64,000 nucleotides of DNA from Acridotheres tristis (Eukaryota; Chordata; Aves; Passeriformes; Sturnidae), in assembly GCA_037013685.1 (NCBI GenBank), contig CM072885.1, forward strand, positions 22,844,125-22,908,124. Direction: 5' to 3'. The position numbers were made by a program, and so were the translations under genes. Below are positions 11,112 to 24,626 of the stretch, in pieces. Every line of letters begins with the position of its first letter. Position 1 is the stretch's first letter. A model generated the notes under the pieces. The model did not search any database, was not told the DNA's origin, and saw only the letters and a program-made list of their open reading frames with translations.

Positions 11112-14100
11112 ACATGATATTGATAAAACACCAGGATTCACCCACTGAATTACACGTGGAAAACTCTCTAGGAGTAATGCAGAGAGTAGTTTGAGAGAGA
11201 TAATTTGCGTTCATACTTAGCAGTGTAAACTATTGAAGAAAGCTCTAGTTTTCCAAAAAACTGCTGTCAGCTTCTCAAACGTCTCGCAAAATTCCATCAA
11301 TCAAGTTCATTCATCAAATCAATCACATTAAAAAAATTGTGTACATTCACTCATATGACAGGCAAGCAGTTCCATTACAATAAGACTCATTACTAATTCC
11401 AGTTAATTTTGAGGTTTTTCTTCAAGTTTAATTAAGCTTGTATTTCCACATTCCACTTTACTGTGAGCTGCATAGCTAACAGTATTTTTTCAAATAATCT
11501 ACATTTCATCAGTCTCGTTTCATATACAGTTAATAAGTAGAAAATCCTCTTCGGAAATAAAAGAGCCCTTTTACATTATCTTTATAATTAACTCAGTATT
11601 AAATTAATAATGGAAACATAGTAAAACTTTAAACTGAAGCTTTGAAATAGAGAATTACAAACAGCTAATCTAAAGAAAATTACAGATGAAAGACATATGA
11701 GAAACAGGCTCACTTCAGGGGAAAGTATCATGAAACTAAATCAGTGAATTTTGTGTGTGTATGTTTACCAATAATCTCCAAGCTACTGATACTTCTGTGC
11801 TACACTTGCAAGTTGCATTGCCTAAGAAATTAGATTGTATTTCACATGTAACCTTATTCTGCTCTAAGGGAGCAGGCAAAATTCCCATTAGAGGCATCTT
11901 CTAGTACTTTTTATACTGGCAGAATAAAGGTTTAATCTCCAGGTAGCCTCCGCTATGTGATTTAAAGCATGGCTTAGTGTATGTCAAAGAGTCCACTCAA
12001 GCAGCAAGACTGGTGAATTCTTGGAGTCCTTTCTGACTCTCATATATGGACATGGATTTTACTGCAGTTGAAGTCAGTGCTTCAGTCTGAAGAAAGAGGA
12101 AATTATATATTTCCTGGGTTTGTTGCGTCACAACATGGATCATGACAACACTGGCGTGTATTCAAACAGATGAACTGTAAGCCTTTTTCCTCAAAATTGG
12201 TGTCCTCACTAATCTTGTCCTTATATCTACTTTTGCCATAGTGGAACTCTTTGTATTATATGGGATTGATGACCCAAAAGATCGGAATCAGCTAATTTTT
12301 CCAGAGGACTTTTCTAATACTGAATAATACAAATAGTTATTTTTATAATTCGTTTCCTCGCAGCATTTACAATGTCGGCATCAATCCTGGGAAAATATCA
12401 GTTTATTCTACAGTTAATTTTTACAACAAACCATCTCTTAACTTTTGTTTGCCCATAGTGCAATACTAGTATTACTGAGATGTCATCTAGGTTTTGAATT
12501 ATTATGTTCAATTTTTTTATTTATTTTCCTGTGTCAATAAAGCTGGAACAATTTTCAGATCTTGTCTAGGTAGAATGCTAATCCAAACTTTAAAATGAAC
12601 TCTATAACATAAGAGGAAAACCCACAAAATATCCAGAGAGAATTAATTCACTTCTTTCTAACAGAATAAACAAATCTCTGCATGAATAAAAATGTGTTCT
12701 ATTTCTAAATGAAAAGTCAAAATCCAAACCCACAACTTATCAAAACCAATTCCTCAGAAAAAACTCAATTGTGAATGTAAACTGCATGCATAGTAACAAT
12801 ATTTTTCAAATCTACATCATCACCTATTTCCTCTTAATACATGTCAGCTTTATCTTTTCTCTCTCCTGCCAAGTGACATGGGTTATAAAACTTTACAATT
12901 GAAAGGGAAGAATTTAAAAGTGAAAGGAAAGCATAATTTGAATGGAAATGAGAGAATTTAAAAGTGTTTCTGAGGGATGCCTCTGATAGTTGAAAGACCT
13001 TACAAAATGAGATTTAAGTTGATACTAACAGTGTGTTACTGGAATGTAAAGATTTGAGGATGTTCATTTGCCATTGATAGGATATCAGAAATAGGCCCTA
13101 AAAAAATTGCCTGAAGACTTAGGGTTTAAATTACGATTAGCTATAGTAACTGTTATTATAATTGCTGTAGCTGTTATGGGAGACCATAAAATTATGATTC
13201 AGTAAGAAAATTAAAACATTAGATTATTTTAGAATGAACTTTACAGAAACTGCCAGTAATCAAACATCATCCCAACAGACTTTCTACACCTAGGTCCCTT
13301 GATAATTCTTTCTTTAATCATTATTTCTTCCATAGAAACCTCTAATGTTTTGAGTAATATTTTACAATGCAAAAGTGCCTAGAAGTCCCTGAAGGTCCTG
13401 TTCTTTTATGTATAGTTCCACTTTCAGAGGACTAATTACCTCAGACAAGAGACCACTGTTCAGGGAAGAACAGGGACAGATAGAGGAGAATGTCTTGTAC
13501 ACGCTCTTCTAGTTTAGCCTCACTTAGGTTAAAACCTAATGTGCCTGTGATGAGACAGAAGTTGTCATAAACTCCCTGCGTTGTCACGGGGAAGAGACAG
13601 GCATCTTCTCATCTTGGAGTGCTACAGAGAGCATGGGGAGAATATTTTCCTATTGGGATTCTTAATATCAACATGTTCCAGTTTTCCTTATTTCACATTG
13701 TGTGTGTACACAAATAAACATCATCTTTGGATTATTTATGATAATTATTCCAGTGCAAGAGAAATCTGAAGAAGGAGAAACTGGAAATTCTGTTCATCTG
13801 ACTGCCAAATGAAAGCCACCTTGCATACCCCAAGCTACTCATGGGGCATAAATTGAAACTCACAGGCTTCTTGCAAAGGGATGATTTAAAAGCTACTTTA
13901 ATAAAACTGGAAAAGTAAATTGGAGCAGAAGAAATCTAAGTTACTATGAAAGTGGAGTGGGTTAAGATGTCAAGCATAAGAGACAATTTTTTATATTTCA
14001 CACTTGTTCTTCAAATTGAAAAAAAAAATCCCACCAGACAGATATAAAATGTCTTGTCTGAAAAAAGGATTTGTGTGATATAATTTTAGAAATATATCTA

Positions 14101-15404
14101 CAAATGTCACTGCAGTCATTATTTTCCCATTAATTTGGTACTGTCAGGCCATTATTAGAGAGTTACTGTACTGTAATTCACCTTTTATTTTTTTTTTAAT
14201 TCTACTTTCACAATTTTTTTTTTTTTTTAATTCCACTGCAGACTGTACTTTACTCCTTCATAAGAAAACGGAATTTCAAGAAACCACAAAGTGGACCAGA
14301 GAACAACATAATTCTGGGAAATGTGCTGCATACAGGTTCAAATCCTGAAGTTAATAAATGCTTTATGTGATGGAATTATTGAGAGAATTAGATATATATG
14401 TAATATAATGTCTTGATATTAGTGGAGTACAAAACAATATTTCTTTGAGAAAGAGATCTGGAAAGCTCCTATAAAAGCTAGTACTTCATTTTGTCAGGAA
14501 AAAAATTACTTCGATTGAACAGTGTATAGTGTCTTCTGGTTTGAAAACTTAACTGATTTCTTGTGAAGCCATACAGCTGATATTCATATTGAGAGTGACT
14601 GATAATCCTGAAAATAAAAAAGGTAGAGGTGCTGCTGTATCATACTCAGTGCAATGTCATCAATAAAGTTTCCTCATGGAAAAACTCATTACAAGTTCAT
14701 GCCTTAACCTTTATGAACACAGTAAATTGTCCCCTATCTTCCTTGTGGGTGGGTTTTTTTTTTTACCAGAGAATGGTTTACCTCAGGGGACAATATAGAA
14801 TACTAGAATATTAGATGCAAGATACAAAATGCCCATGATATTTTTGGGCATCAAATTAACATTTAAAGAGATTTCTTCTAGATACTTAGCAAAGTTTAGT
14901 TTATTCTTCAGATAATTTATAGTTTCAAGAACAAAGAGCTCCTTTTGAGAATTGAAAAATAAATACATTGTTTCTGTATAAGCCCTAGTACTAGAATACG
15001 TTTAATAAGATTGGTAAGGGTCCTCATTATGCAGTTACGACCTGCTCATTTTAGCTTGCATCCAAAGTGCTTTACTAAACTGACTGTATAGAGGGAGAAG
15101 AACAGACCTAGTCAAAGACACAGAGTTAATATTTCTCCTTTTTTCATGGAACACTTAAATGCAGACCATTTTCTTTTAGGAATTTTCTAATCCTGCTAAA
15201 GGGAATTACAGAAAAACATATATACTTGAAGTAGAAAAAAATATTGCATATTTTCCTTGACAATGCTAATATCTAAAAAAAATCCTAAAAGTAGACAAGT
15301 TGCATAGCTTAGTTCCTATGCCATCTTGTATTTGATGAAATATATTAAATTTTTATGTTCAAAAAAGTATTACAGCAAAACCATTGCATGACAATATATA
15401 CTTG
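11112..15404. other. Unique AT-rich non-coding DNA
   Basis: No gene or mobile element is recognised in about 4.3 kb. Frames do not exceed 62 codons. Two closely spaced poly-T tracts, each followed by a similar 'aattc-act' sequence, lie at 14182-14232 and suggest a short local duplication. Confidence 0.55.
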
Positions 15405-16119
15405 TGTGGTGGGTTAACCCTGGCTGGATGCCAGGTGCTCACCAAAGCCTTTGTTGTTCCTCCTTCTCAATTGGACTGAGAGAGAAAATTAGGACAAATG
15501 GCTTGTGGGTCAAGATAAGGACAGGGAGAGATCACTCACCAATTACCACCACAGGCAAAACCTGGGGAAAAATTAATTTAATTCATTGCCAATCAAATCA
15601 GAGTAGGGTAATAAGAAATAAAGCCCTATCTTATAACACCTTCTCCCCAATCTTCTGTTCTTCCCAGATTCAACTTCACTTCCTCCTATCTCTACCTTCT
15701 TCCCCCAAGTGATGCAGAAGGATGGGGAATGAAGGCTACAGTCAGTTCATCACACATTCTCTCTGCTGCTCTTTCTTACTCAGGGAGAGGAGTCCTCAGT
15801 CTTCCCCTACTCCACTGTGGTGCCTCCCACAAGAAGCAATGCTCCATGAACTTGTCCAACATGGGTTCATCCCACAGGCTGCAGTTTCACAAACTGCCCC
15901 AGCATGCATCCCTTACTTGTGTTCTTTCTACAGGGTGCCATCCTTCAAGAACAGAGTGCTCCAAGCATGATCTTCCCACAGGGTCAGAGCCTCTCTTGGG
16001 TGCAACAACCTGCTGTGCCAAGGGATCCTCCAGGGGCTGCAGGTGGAACTCTGCTCCACCACAGACCTCCATGGGCTGCAGGCACACAGCCTGTCACACT
16101 GTGGTCTGCACCACGGGCT
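15405..16119 (-). mobile_element. Family C LTR, truncated
   Basis: On the plus strand it starts TGTGGTGGGTTAACCC and follows the reverse complement of family C, including the CCAGGTGCTCACCAAAG and 'gatcactcacc' landmarks, through the GC-rich body to about 16119, where similarity stops. Read in LTR sense (minus strand) it keeps the 3' end and lacks the 5' start. The break is abrupt, consistent with a later deletion or a truncated copy. Several overlapping open frames up to 150 codons are chance products of its composition. No target duplication was found, as expected with one end missing. Confidence 0.75.
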
Positions 16120-18672
16120 ACATAAATATAAAGGAGAAATCTGGGTTCCTGCAAATAAACTGCTCTTTGTCCTTTTTATAATGTGCTGAGTTTCAGGAAG
16201 ACAAGCTGAGCTTTAGAAAGTGTATTTTGAATGGAATATTACTGAGTGAAATAGCTGAACACTTAATGACTTTTCCTGAGTTTCCCAAGAATTCTATTAA
16301 CTAGGGTCTAATGCATACAGGAAACGGTTTACCCCTTTTTTGTCTTCAGAGAACTAATTTTGTTTATTCAAATATAACCTAAGTTGGAATAAAACTGATA
16401 TGGTAGCAAGGATCATATTAGACACAGTCTTGAAATTTGTAATTTTGATGGTAAAATGTTTTCTTGTGGAACTTCAGCTTTCAGAACATTACATTAGAAT
16501 TCAAATTGGTGCTTATAAACTGTACAGCAGAGACTATATGGTGTAAGAGAGGTGAGCTCCATTAAAGAAGAGACAAAAGTTAGGTTTATGGTATTAAAGG
16601 TTCAGTGTAACATTTATCTAATGAAGCTTCAGACGTCTGCCAGAGACACATCTGTGCTTGCTGTCATCATAGGACCTACCTCCATATGTCTAATGGAAAG
16701 GAAGCAACATTTTTATGCTTTTACACTCACAACCTGCTTGAAATTACTTCTTTAGTGACATGAATCATACATGTTCTCTTCAGAACGTGAAAAAAGTTTT
16801 GTGAGGTATCTGAGGTGTATTTCTGTGTCTTGCAGTATTTTGGAGTGTGGAGGAGCCATTTTGAAAGGTATATGAATCCTTCTTATATAAGTATTAATGA
16901 CAAAGTTATCTGTGACTGAGAGAGATGGAACTGGATCATTTATGCTGTTTCATGGGTAATGTCTATACAAGTAAATAAAATTATTCAGAATGTGAGCTCG
17001 TTATTATAGAGAGCCTGTTATTATAGAGACTGTTTAAATTTTAACACAGTTTTACTCCCTAGCATGGTTTGTGCCAAAGTTTCCCAGAAAACTGCTGCAT
17101 TGTTGAGGTAACTGCATGTGTCAGGGACCATTTTCAGTTTGGATCTGGCAACTCTCTTTTGAGGGGAAAAAGTCCCTGATGATACAGCATTTAACATGAC
17201 CTTACAGGCCAGAGGGTGTTCATAGCATGGTCAAATTTCTACTGTAGGCGTTTCCTTTCAGTCCATACATTATTATAAGATTTAGGGCAATGTAAAGACA
17301 AAATGGTTCCATTTCTTCCAAACCATTTTGGTACAGATCTTCCTAGGAACTTCTAGAAATCTAAAGTCTTGTGTACGGTCACATAAATTTTACAGTAACA
17401 TCTCTAACAGTTTTGTGGCATTTCTGTTTTGTATCTGAAGAGGAAATATGCGCTTTTACAAGTGAAACTCCTGTAGACTCCACTGAGAATTCTACCAATG
17501 GATGTGAAGAATTAGTTCACTAGTGATTTTCTGTGACATAATTAAACTTGATTTTATGAAAACCCTGTATCTCTAAGCAACTTCTAACTTTAAAGCTATA
17601 TTTGAAACACCATAAGGAACTGAGACATGTAAACAATGTCTCAGGGGAACACATTTAAAAGGGAACGGTGATTTTTTAGATACAGTCCAAAATGGAACTG
17701 TAGCGCTTTTTTTTCTCCTCCAAATAACAGAACACATAAAACAGCAAAGGAGAAAGACAGAAGAGGAAAAAGGATTTGAAGAATTTTGTAAATTATAAAT
17801 ATTTTTTTCCTACCAGGAAAGAAAGAAAATATTGTGAGAAACTGAAAATTTATCTGACAGTGTAAAAACTGAAACTAATAACAATATTTTTTATCATACA
17901 TGCACAAACTGACAAGAAATAGTGATATTTTAAACGGGAATGAAAAATTAATATGCAGGAGTCACTAAAATTTTTAAGCAAAGCGTTACACTATTATGAA
18001 ATTAATCTTTATGCACAATATTATGTTATCTATGAAATATACTATTAAGAAGTAAAGAAAATATCCCAGCAGAAAATATGGTCCATTGTGGTGTTGGCTA
18101 ACTGCCTGAAACCATGATTTGCATCCAAGGAAATCGAAAGTGAATAAGTTAGCTCTGCAATTGACTGTGCCATCCCCTACATTGCTTTTAATATTACTTT
18201 AAGTATATCAGAATCTCACTGAGTAGTGTTTCAGTGGAGAATTGACAGTCTTCTACCTTGACATAAAATCAGCAATACATAGAAATCAAGGTGGTGTTCC
18301 AGTAATTGGTGTTGCAGTAAAGAAATTGTATTTCAGAAAGGCAAATTTACTAAGCAATGCAGAAGAGAAAGAGCACAGAAATGTCTGAATTATCATATGC
18401 AATTCATGGGTCTCCAGCAAGATCCAGCATGAACTTAATCCCCTTCTTTCTTTTGTATGCTTATTTCCCTGTGGAAAGATTCTGCCATATCTCTTCTGGC
18501 AGTGATATATATTGTTTAATTTCCAAAATAAATTAATGGACAACATGAATATATTCTTTCCTTTCAGTAGTACTCTGAGCTTAAACACTCTTCCTCTGTC
18601 TTTTGTGCCAAACTCCAGATTGACACATTTACATTATTTTCTTGAGATTACTAAAATAGCAATGAATATTCT
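16120..18672. other. Unique AT-rich non-coding DNA
   Basis: Nothing gene-like is seen. A short tandem motif (GTTATTATAGAGA twice) lies near 17000-17031. Longest frames are 67 codons. Confidence 0.55.
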
Positions 18673-19045
18673 TGAGGTGGGTGAACCTTGGCCAGCTGTC
18701 TGACATCCACCCAGCTGCTCTCTGACTGCCCCTCCTCTACAGGACAGAGGAAGAAAACAAGACGAAAAAGCTCATGGGTTGAGATAAAGACAAGGAAATA
18801 ATTTGCCAATTACTCTCACAGGCATAACTGACTCAGAAAAAATGAGAACACCTTACACCCACCCATGCCCCTTTTAATCAGTCTCAAGTTATAAAACTCC
18901 AATTTTCTCTACCACCCTCCCTTCTAGCCCCTGACAGTGTAAGGGAGAAAGAATGGGGAGTGGAAGCCAGTTTATAACAGCTGTCTGCTGCTCCTTCCTC
19001 CTGACAGTTCTTCCCTGCTCCAGCCATGGTGTTATACAGTCAGGT
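18673..19045 (-). mobile_element. Family C-related LTR fragment
   Basis: The plus strand begins TGAGGTGGGTGAACCTTGG and continues with the antisense LTR landmarks ('gacagaggaagaaaacaaga', 'ctcatgggttgagataaag', 'aattactctcacaggca') before fading near 19045. It is more diverged from the 15405 copy than that copy is from 9294, so it is an older or different subfamily. Only the LTR 3' half is preserved in sense direction. Confidence 0.65.
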
Positions 19046-20666
19046 GACCTGTCAGGTGTATGTTTATTTAGCTGGAGCTCAAATGTAGAGTTGTTGCAAA
19101 GAGGCTCCTCTTTATCCCAAATAAACACAGGGGATATAGCGTATCTGACTGGCATCTCTCCTACCACCCTTGGTAGGACTATGTATTAAAGGTTTCTCTC
19201 CCTTCAACTTTTCTGTTTTTATGTTTTGATACCCTTTTATATTTCCAGACCGTCTATTAAGGATAACAGCACAGAAATTCAATACTATATTCTTTTGCAA
19301 CAAAAGGTGACTAAAGGATGGCTTTCAAGCCTTTGAGTTTTGCCTTTTTTGGTAAAGAATTTGCTTATAAGAAAATTGATGCTTGTATATGTACCATTTG
19401 TTCCCGTTCATCCCAAACCATATGGGCCTGATGTATTCCAAGGGGGTGGATCTGATCTAGTGCCAGTGGAGCCAGGCTGAGAATTTTGCAATCCACTCCC
19501 CAGTGCATTTGGTTCTTGAAGAAGTTATGAGATCTGACAGAGTACTATGATACTGGATAGATGAAAACCGCAGTGACCATGTGATGGTCTGCCTGAAGAA
19601 ATGAGTATTTGCAGAGCTGATTGTGCCAAGATATCTGAGCTGTTTTTCTCTGGTGCCAAATCAAGTTTGGCAGGGTTTATTAGCATAGGATCAAGGTCAT
19701 GGTAATATAGCTATTTGGCTTTAGCTTTGATTCTTAGCGTAAGGATTGTGCCTGATTCAATAAATTCTGTAGAATTGAACTGGTTCTTCACAATGCCAGC
19801 TTGGCTGCCTGTATCTGTTTTACATTGCTTTGTTATGTTCTGTTTTGAAGCTTGATAATCCACCATTTTAAAGAGATGATTCATGATTGGATCTCTTTGA
19901 CTATAGCTCACACAGTTTTGTTCAGGCAGAAACAAGAAACTGCTTTTAAGAAAAGAAATGCTTACTGGTAGCAAAGGACTCTATTTCACTTGATTTCTCC
20001 TTTTTTTGCTTTTTCTCCTTCAATGAATCAGGCTGAGAGAAGCCGAAAATCTTTACTGTTAAAAATCCTAAAACATGAAGTAAGTAGGTATTTACTTTAT
20101 TTTCACAGTCAAAGGTGCACACAGCAGCTTTGGTTATTACCTTTAGTATGCCCTCTTGTATATAGAGTTTAAATTCTCTAAATCAATAATTCAGCCAATG
20201 TGTCTTCTGACATGAGTTGATGCTTGCTATTGCCTCCTTGAGGCAGAAAATTACTGCATGTTAGTATGGAAAGCCAAGAATCAAATAATCATATTTCATA
20301 GTTAAGAAATAACTTTTTGTTACATTTCTATGTAAAAATAAATCTCCCTCCACAATTCCTATCTCATCAAGCATGCTTATTATACTAAAAATATTCCCTA
20401 GAATTATTTGTGGAAATTATTCTTTGAGCAGTTTTTTCTAAAATTTGGGGGTTTTTAAATACAAAAAGTTTTGAAAGGATGCACAGAAACAGGGTGTTTT
20501 CTAGGTGTATGACTGTCTCTAAGAATTGGGGGTTTGTGGTATTAGTAGCAATGATTAGATACGTAGAAATTGTCTGTCTTTCATATCACGCAGTATCAGC
20601 TTAAAATGCACTCCTTCAGCAAATAATCTTGACAGTAAAATCAGCAGTGAGAAAAGATGAAAAACT
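19046..20666. other. Unique AT-rich non-coding DNA
   Basis: No gene is recognised. Frames reach 87 codons at most (19711-19974, minus) without homology that I can name. Confidence 0.5.
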
Positions 20667-20783
20667 GTTTTGGTTTAACTGGGCAGGCACACAGCTTACT
20701 CCACGCCAGTAGGATGAGGAAGAGAATTTGAAAAGAAGATAAAACTCGGTGATTAAGATAGTTTAACAAGACAGAAAAGGAAC
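20667..20783. mobile_element. Short LTR fragment, avian ERV type
   Basis: The stretch GTTTTGGTTTAACTGGGCAGG followed by 'aagataaaactcggtgatt' and 'agatagtttaacaag' resembles the terminal part of widespread avian LTRs that begin with a similar motif. It is only about 115 bases and has no counterpart end, so family and strand are uncertain. Confidence 0.45.
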
Positions 20784-21590
20784 AGCTTTCAATGCTAGTC
20801 TGCTAATTCTTACTGGTTGCACTTTGTTATCCAATTGTTGTGTTGGAACAGATATTAAAAAACGTTTTAGTGTAAGTCAGTTTAAAAAATCAGTCAAACA
20901 AGCTAGAATTCTGAAAACCTCCAGCTCTATTAGTGCCAGGGTTTGTTAGTCTACTGACTTTAAGGGGTACCATTTCTCTGGAGGAACTCAGATGCACAGG
21001 CAAGTTAGAAGTATCTTGCAAAGGAAATGCAATAAGGAGCAATTTGTTTAGCTCTCAAGCTGTTAAAATGCTTTCGTTGTTTTGTTATGTATGGGGTACA
21101 TAAAAGCCTTTTTCTTTCATTCCATACATTGTCACTGAGGGCCTTCCCTCTCAGTTTTTGTTTAATAGTACAGTAGAAGTGTATCAACAGACAGATTTGC
21201 AGACAAATCCAGAGACAGTATTTTTCATTTGATAGGTGATGAATAACAGTAATTACAGTAATATTAGGCAATTGAAATTATTTCCTGTACATTATGACAT
21301 TGTCATATGCTCATAAATTGGAGCCAATAATCAGATGTAGACCTCTCTTGTTTTATTAATAAAAAACAGTCTCACCATTTATTATTCAATAAAACTATGG
21401 TGGAATATCTAGTTAGTGCAGGGACTGATTTGTTGCAGCTTGCTGCAGGAAATTTAATTGATGGACAGTCTTTTTTTGAAACATCTGCTGAACCATGAAC
21501 CTATTGAACAACTCCAAAGATAAGGGTATTAAATAAACTAAAACTGGACCAGAGTTATTTCCCTGCACAGCAAGTAGTCCAAATGTATTA
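20784..21590. other. Unique AT-rich non-coding DNA
   Basis: No gene or repeat is recognised. The longest frame is 88 codons (21005-21271, minus), with no recognisable domain. Confidence 0.5.
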
Positions 21591-21729
21591 GATTCACAGA
21601 CTATTCTGAGTTGAAAACTACCCACAATGATCCTCAAAGTCCAGCTCCTAAGTGAACAGGCTCTACGGGGATCAAACCCACAACACTGGTGTTATCAGCA
21701 CCATGGTCTGACCAAGTGAGCTAATCTAG
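21591..21729 (-). mobile_element. SINE with tRNA-Ile-like head and CR1-like tail (TguSINE1 type)
   Basis: Read on the minus strand from 21729 it starts like tRNA-Ile. There is an A-box TAGCTCACTTGG (plus 21712-21723), then 'gtgctgataacacca' corresponding to the anticodon arm, and a B-box GGGTTTGATCC (plus 21669-21679). It then runs into a CR1-like 3' tail (plus 21595-21650, 'cacagactattctgagttg'). This order is that of zebra finch TguSINE1, which uses CR1 machinery to move. The A- and B-boxes are close to consensus, so the head may once have been a pol III promoter. It is a SINE and not a tRNA gene: the acceptor stem is not closed and the CR1 tail follows directly. It is the best single clue that the host is a passerine. 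Confidence 0.8.
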
Positions 21730-24290
21730 AATCTAATGGTTTTACCAGCTTTTTATTTCATTAGAAATAGCCTCAATAGCCTGCCTTAGATCAACACTAC
21801 TAAAATTATTTTTGTTTAAAATGCACAATTTCAATTCAGATCAACCAATGAAAAGAGTAAAGTGAAATGAAAAAGTGCTATGGAATCTATCTTTGGAAAG
21901 CAACACTGGAGTATGCCTATGATTTTTAGCTATGCCCTTAATGTGGAAATCTGTGACTATTTTAGCCTAGATGGATGACAGTGCGAGAGATAAAGTTCTG
22001 TTATACTCATCCCTGTGAAAAACCTGGAGACAAGAAAGCATTCCAATGACTTCTTGGACTTCTTGCATTGTGCAAAGACAGGCAGATCTCATGTAACATG
22101 CTTCTTTGCATGTATGGAATCTTCAAAATACATTAATACCTTTAATTTAAATATAGGCATTGGGTTTTGATCATTTGCTCTTGGATAAGGCCAGTAAAAG
22201 CAGTTTGAATTATGTCAGTGGTGAATTTAACTGTGACCCAAAGAAGTCTTAATAATTCAAGCTGGGACATGCAGAGAAAGGATATGGAGAGAAGAAGCAA
22301 ACGTGAATAATTTAGAAAATATATGCAAATGGAAAAAGAGTTTATACCTCATACAGCTGTGGTTCATTGCAGCACATTTTTCAGTGAGTATCTTATGGCA
22401 CTCATTTTAGAGGAGGCACAATGTGATTATATTTTTACGGTTTATTTTAAGTTGCCTGATGTCTAAAAGTCTGTTTTCCTATGTCTAGTCCACCTCCAAA
22501 CTTCCTTCTCACTCTGCCATGTGTTGGGGCAGCAAAACCCTTTTGTCCCAGTTCAGCATCCCTAGTCAGTCCAGTCTACCAGAAGTCCCGGTTGCAACGG
22601 GACCTCTGGGTATTTCCTGAAGCTGCACAGAAATTATGTATTGCAACTCATTTACCTCCCTTACATTGTGAAAACTGGAGACAAAAGGTCACCTTCAAGT
22701 GAATTCTAGGAAGATGGTAAGACAGCAAGTTCTTGCTTATGGTCAGATAGTAGCTATAGTAAAATCTGATACAAGAAAACTGAGAGTTTTTCAGATGTAG
22801 TATCCAGCAGCAGTTTGGATCCTGAAAGGGGGAAGTTCACCATCTTAAAGTGATGGTTTCATAATGTTTTCTTCAAATTTGATAGAGATTTTCATTGCTT
22901 CTTCTTGTATCCTAAAATGATGGAAAAATTTTGAAAAGAGAATCAATCTAAAACCAGTATTTTGTGTCTTAGATATTCTCAACTCTGTCAAAAATAGCTT
23001 ATTCCAGTGTACATTTTTTGAATTAAGGTGCATTTTATTCTACTGATTTAGAATGGAGATAAAAAAATTGTTGTTGCTATATCTTTCCCACTGGTTTACA
23101 TCACTTTTTCATGGGTAAGTTTGAGAAGGTCTTTTCTACATTACAGTGATCTCCTATATTTCATTTAGCAGTTAGAGAAATTACAATGACAGAGCAAATC
23201 AGTAAGATATAATGTTTAGATCTGACTCATTGCCAGCTTTGAGCACCCTGATCAAATGCCTTAAATTTAATATTTAATGAATAATAGCTAAAATAAGAAA
23301 CTAAATGACCTGAAAAAAAGAGCAAAGGAAAACCACTCAGGAGAACTTGCATGTTAGAAGGAAAAATGGAGTAGAGATAACTTTAAAAGTTTTAGTTTCC
23401 ACTTCCTGATTTGCCTGAAATGTCGATACATGATCTCTTAATCTCAAATACAGCATCTGCCCACTAGGGTGCAAATTTAAGAGCTGGCACTGCTAACCTA
23501 GGTGTTAGCAGGTTAGCCTGACTCTGTTGTCAGAAGGGGTGTGAAAAAACAACCTTTCAAATTTAACTACAACAACTCCTGATTAACAGAAAATGAAAAA
23601 GGTCATAAAAGCACCATCACTGGATATTCTTTTATTATGAAAACATGGTGAATGAGTTATTTTACCATATTCTCATTCTGAATATTGAATTAAATGTCAT
23701 TTTACCTCATTTCAGGATTTGTTTGTGTTATATCAACTTGGCATGTCTTTTACAACTTTGATTTTTAGCGTTTTGGAATTCTGTATCTTTCCACTTGTTT
23801 TTATTCCTTCATTGAAATGCAATGCTCCTTGTGTCAGTGCTATCTCCCTGCATGCTACATGACAATTCCAATCTTTCAAAGGCTTTTACCACAGCAGTTT
23901 CCACTGGAATTGTATTTCAAGGCAGGAAATCCTTTGCCATCCTAGAGATTTTTGCTTGTACTTCCATCCACATGTCTCAAGCATATCTAATACTGCAAAT
24001 TTATATCTCGGTTTTGATATGGCACAGATATATAACAATGTGACATTGTTGACCTGAATGAATTCTGCTTCTGTTTTGGTTCATCATGAGCTGATGTAGT
24101 TTAAGTGGTTTCACAGTGTGTCAGAATTAGATGCAGCCCAGCAGGATAATTTACAGCTCTACAAATATGCACATTCATTCCCTATTAATTTGATAAAGAA
24201 GTTAAGTTCCACAGAAACAAAATCCACAAAATCTGTGTGTGATGACAGAAAGCCACTCAGATCAGGTATAAAATATAGTGATGACTGAGA
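21730..24290. other. Unique AT-rich non-coding DNA
   Basis: No gene is recognised. A somewhat more GC-rich patch at 22480-22700 has a 73-codon frame but no domain that I can name. Confidence 0.5.
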
Positions 24291-24295
24291 ACCTC

Positions 24296-24375
24296 CCACC
24301 AGCTTTGATGAGGGACTCAGGACTTGAACCTTTAAGCTCTTGGATGATTTGAAAGCTAAGATGGTTAGGCACCTA
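24296..24375 (-). mobile_element. Possible tRNA-related SINE remnant
   Basis: The minus strand contains GGTTCAAGTCC (plus 24322-24332), an exact pol III B-box, about 40 bases downstream of a 'ctcggttaggtgcct' stretch that could be a degraded A-box. It ends near an A/C-rich tract. This could be a decayed SINE head or chance. No cloverleaf is evident. Confidence 0.3.
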
Positions 24376-24428
24376 ACCGAGCAAGGTGCACTTTTTTAAA
24401 AACCAGAGGAGTGGTCTTAGGCCCCTTA

Positions 24429-24626
24429 TTATGGGAAAAAAAAAATCCACATCAAAAAACCCCAAAAAACAAACAAAAAAACCAAAACCCAAACCAAACA
24501 AAAACAAAAGCAAAACAAAAACAAAAAAACCAACCAAACAAACAAAAAAACCAAACCAAACCAAACCAAAACAAAGCAAAACAAACAAACAAAAAAAAAA
24601 ACCAAAACCAAAACAAAACAAAACCA
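24429..24626. repeat. A/C-only low-complexity tract, (CAAAA)n-like
   Basis: About 200 bases on the plus strand consist almost entirely of A and C in irregular CAAA, CCAAA and CAAAAA units, with a handful of G and almost no T. The frames of 77 to 89 codons across it encode Lys/Pro/Asn/Gln repeats and are not genes. Confidence 0.9.

Noticed and set aside
21661..21729. tRNA-Ile gene
   Set aside because: A- and B-boxes are present, but the acceptor stem does not pair and a CR1-like tail follows directly. It is a SINE head.
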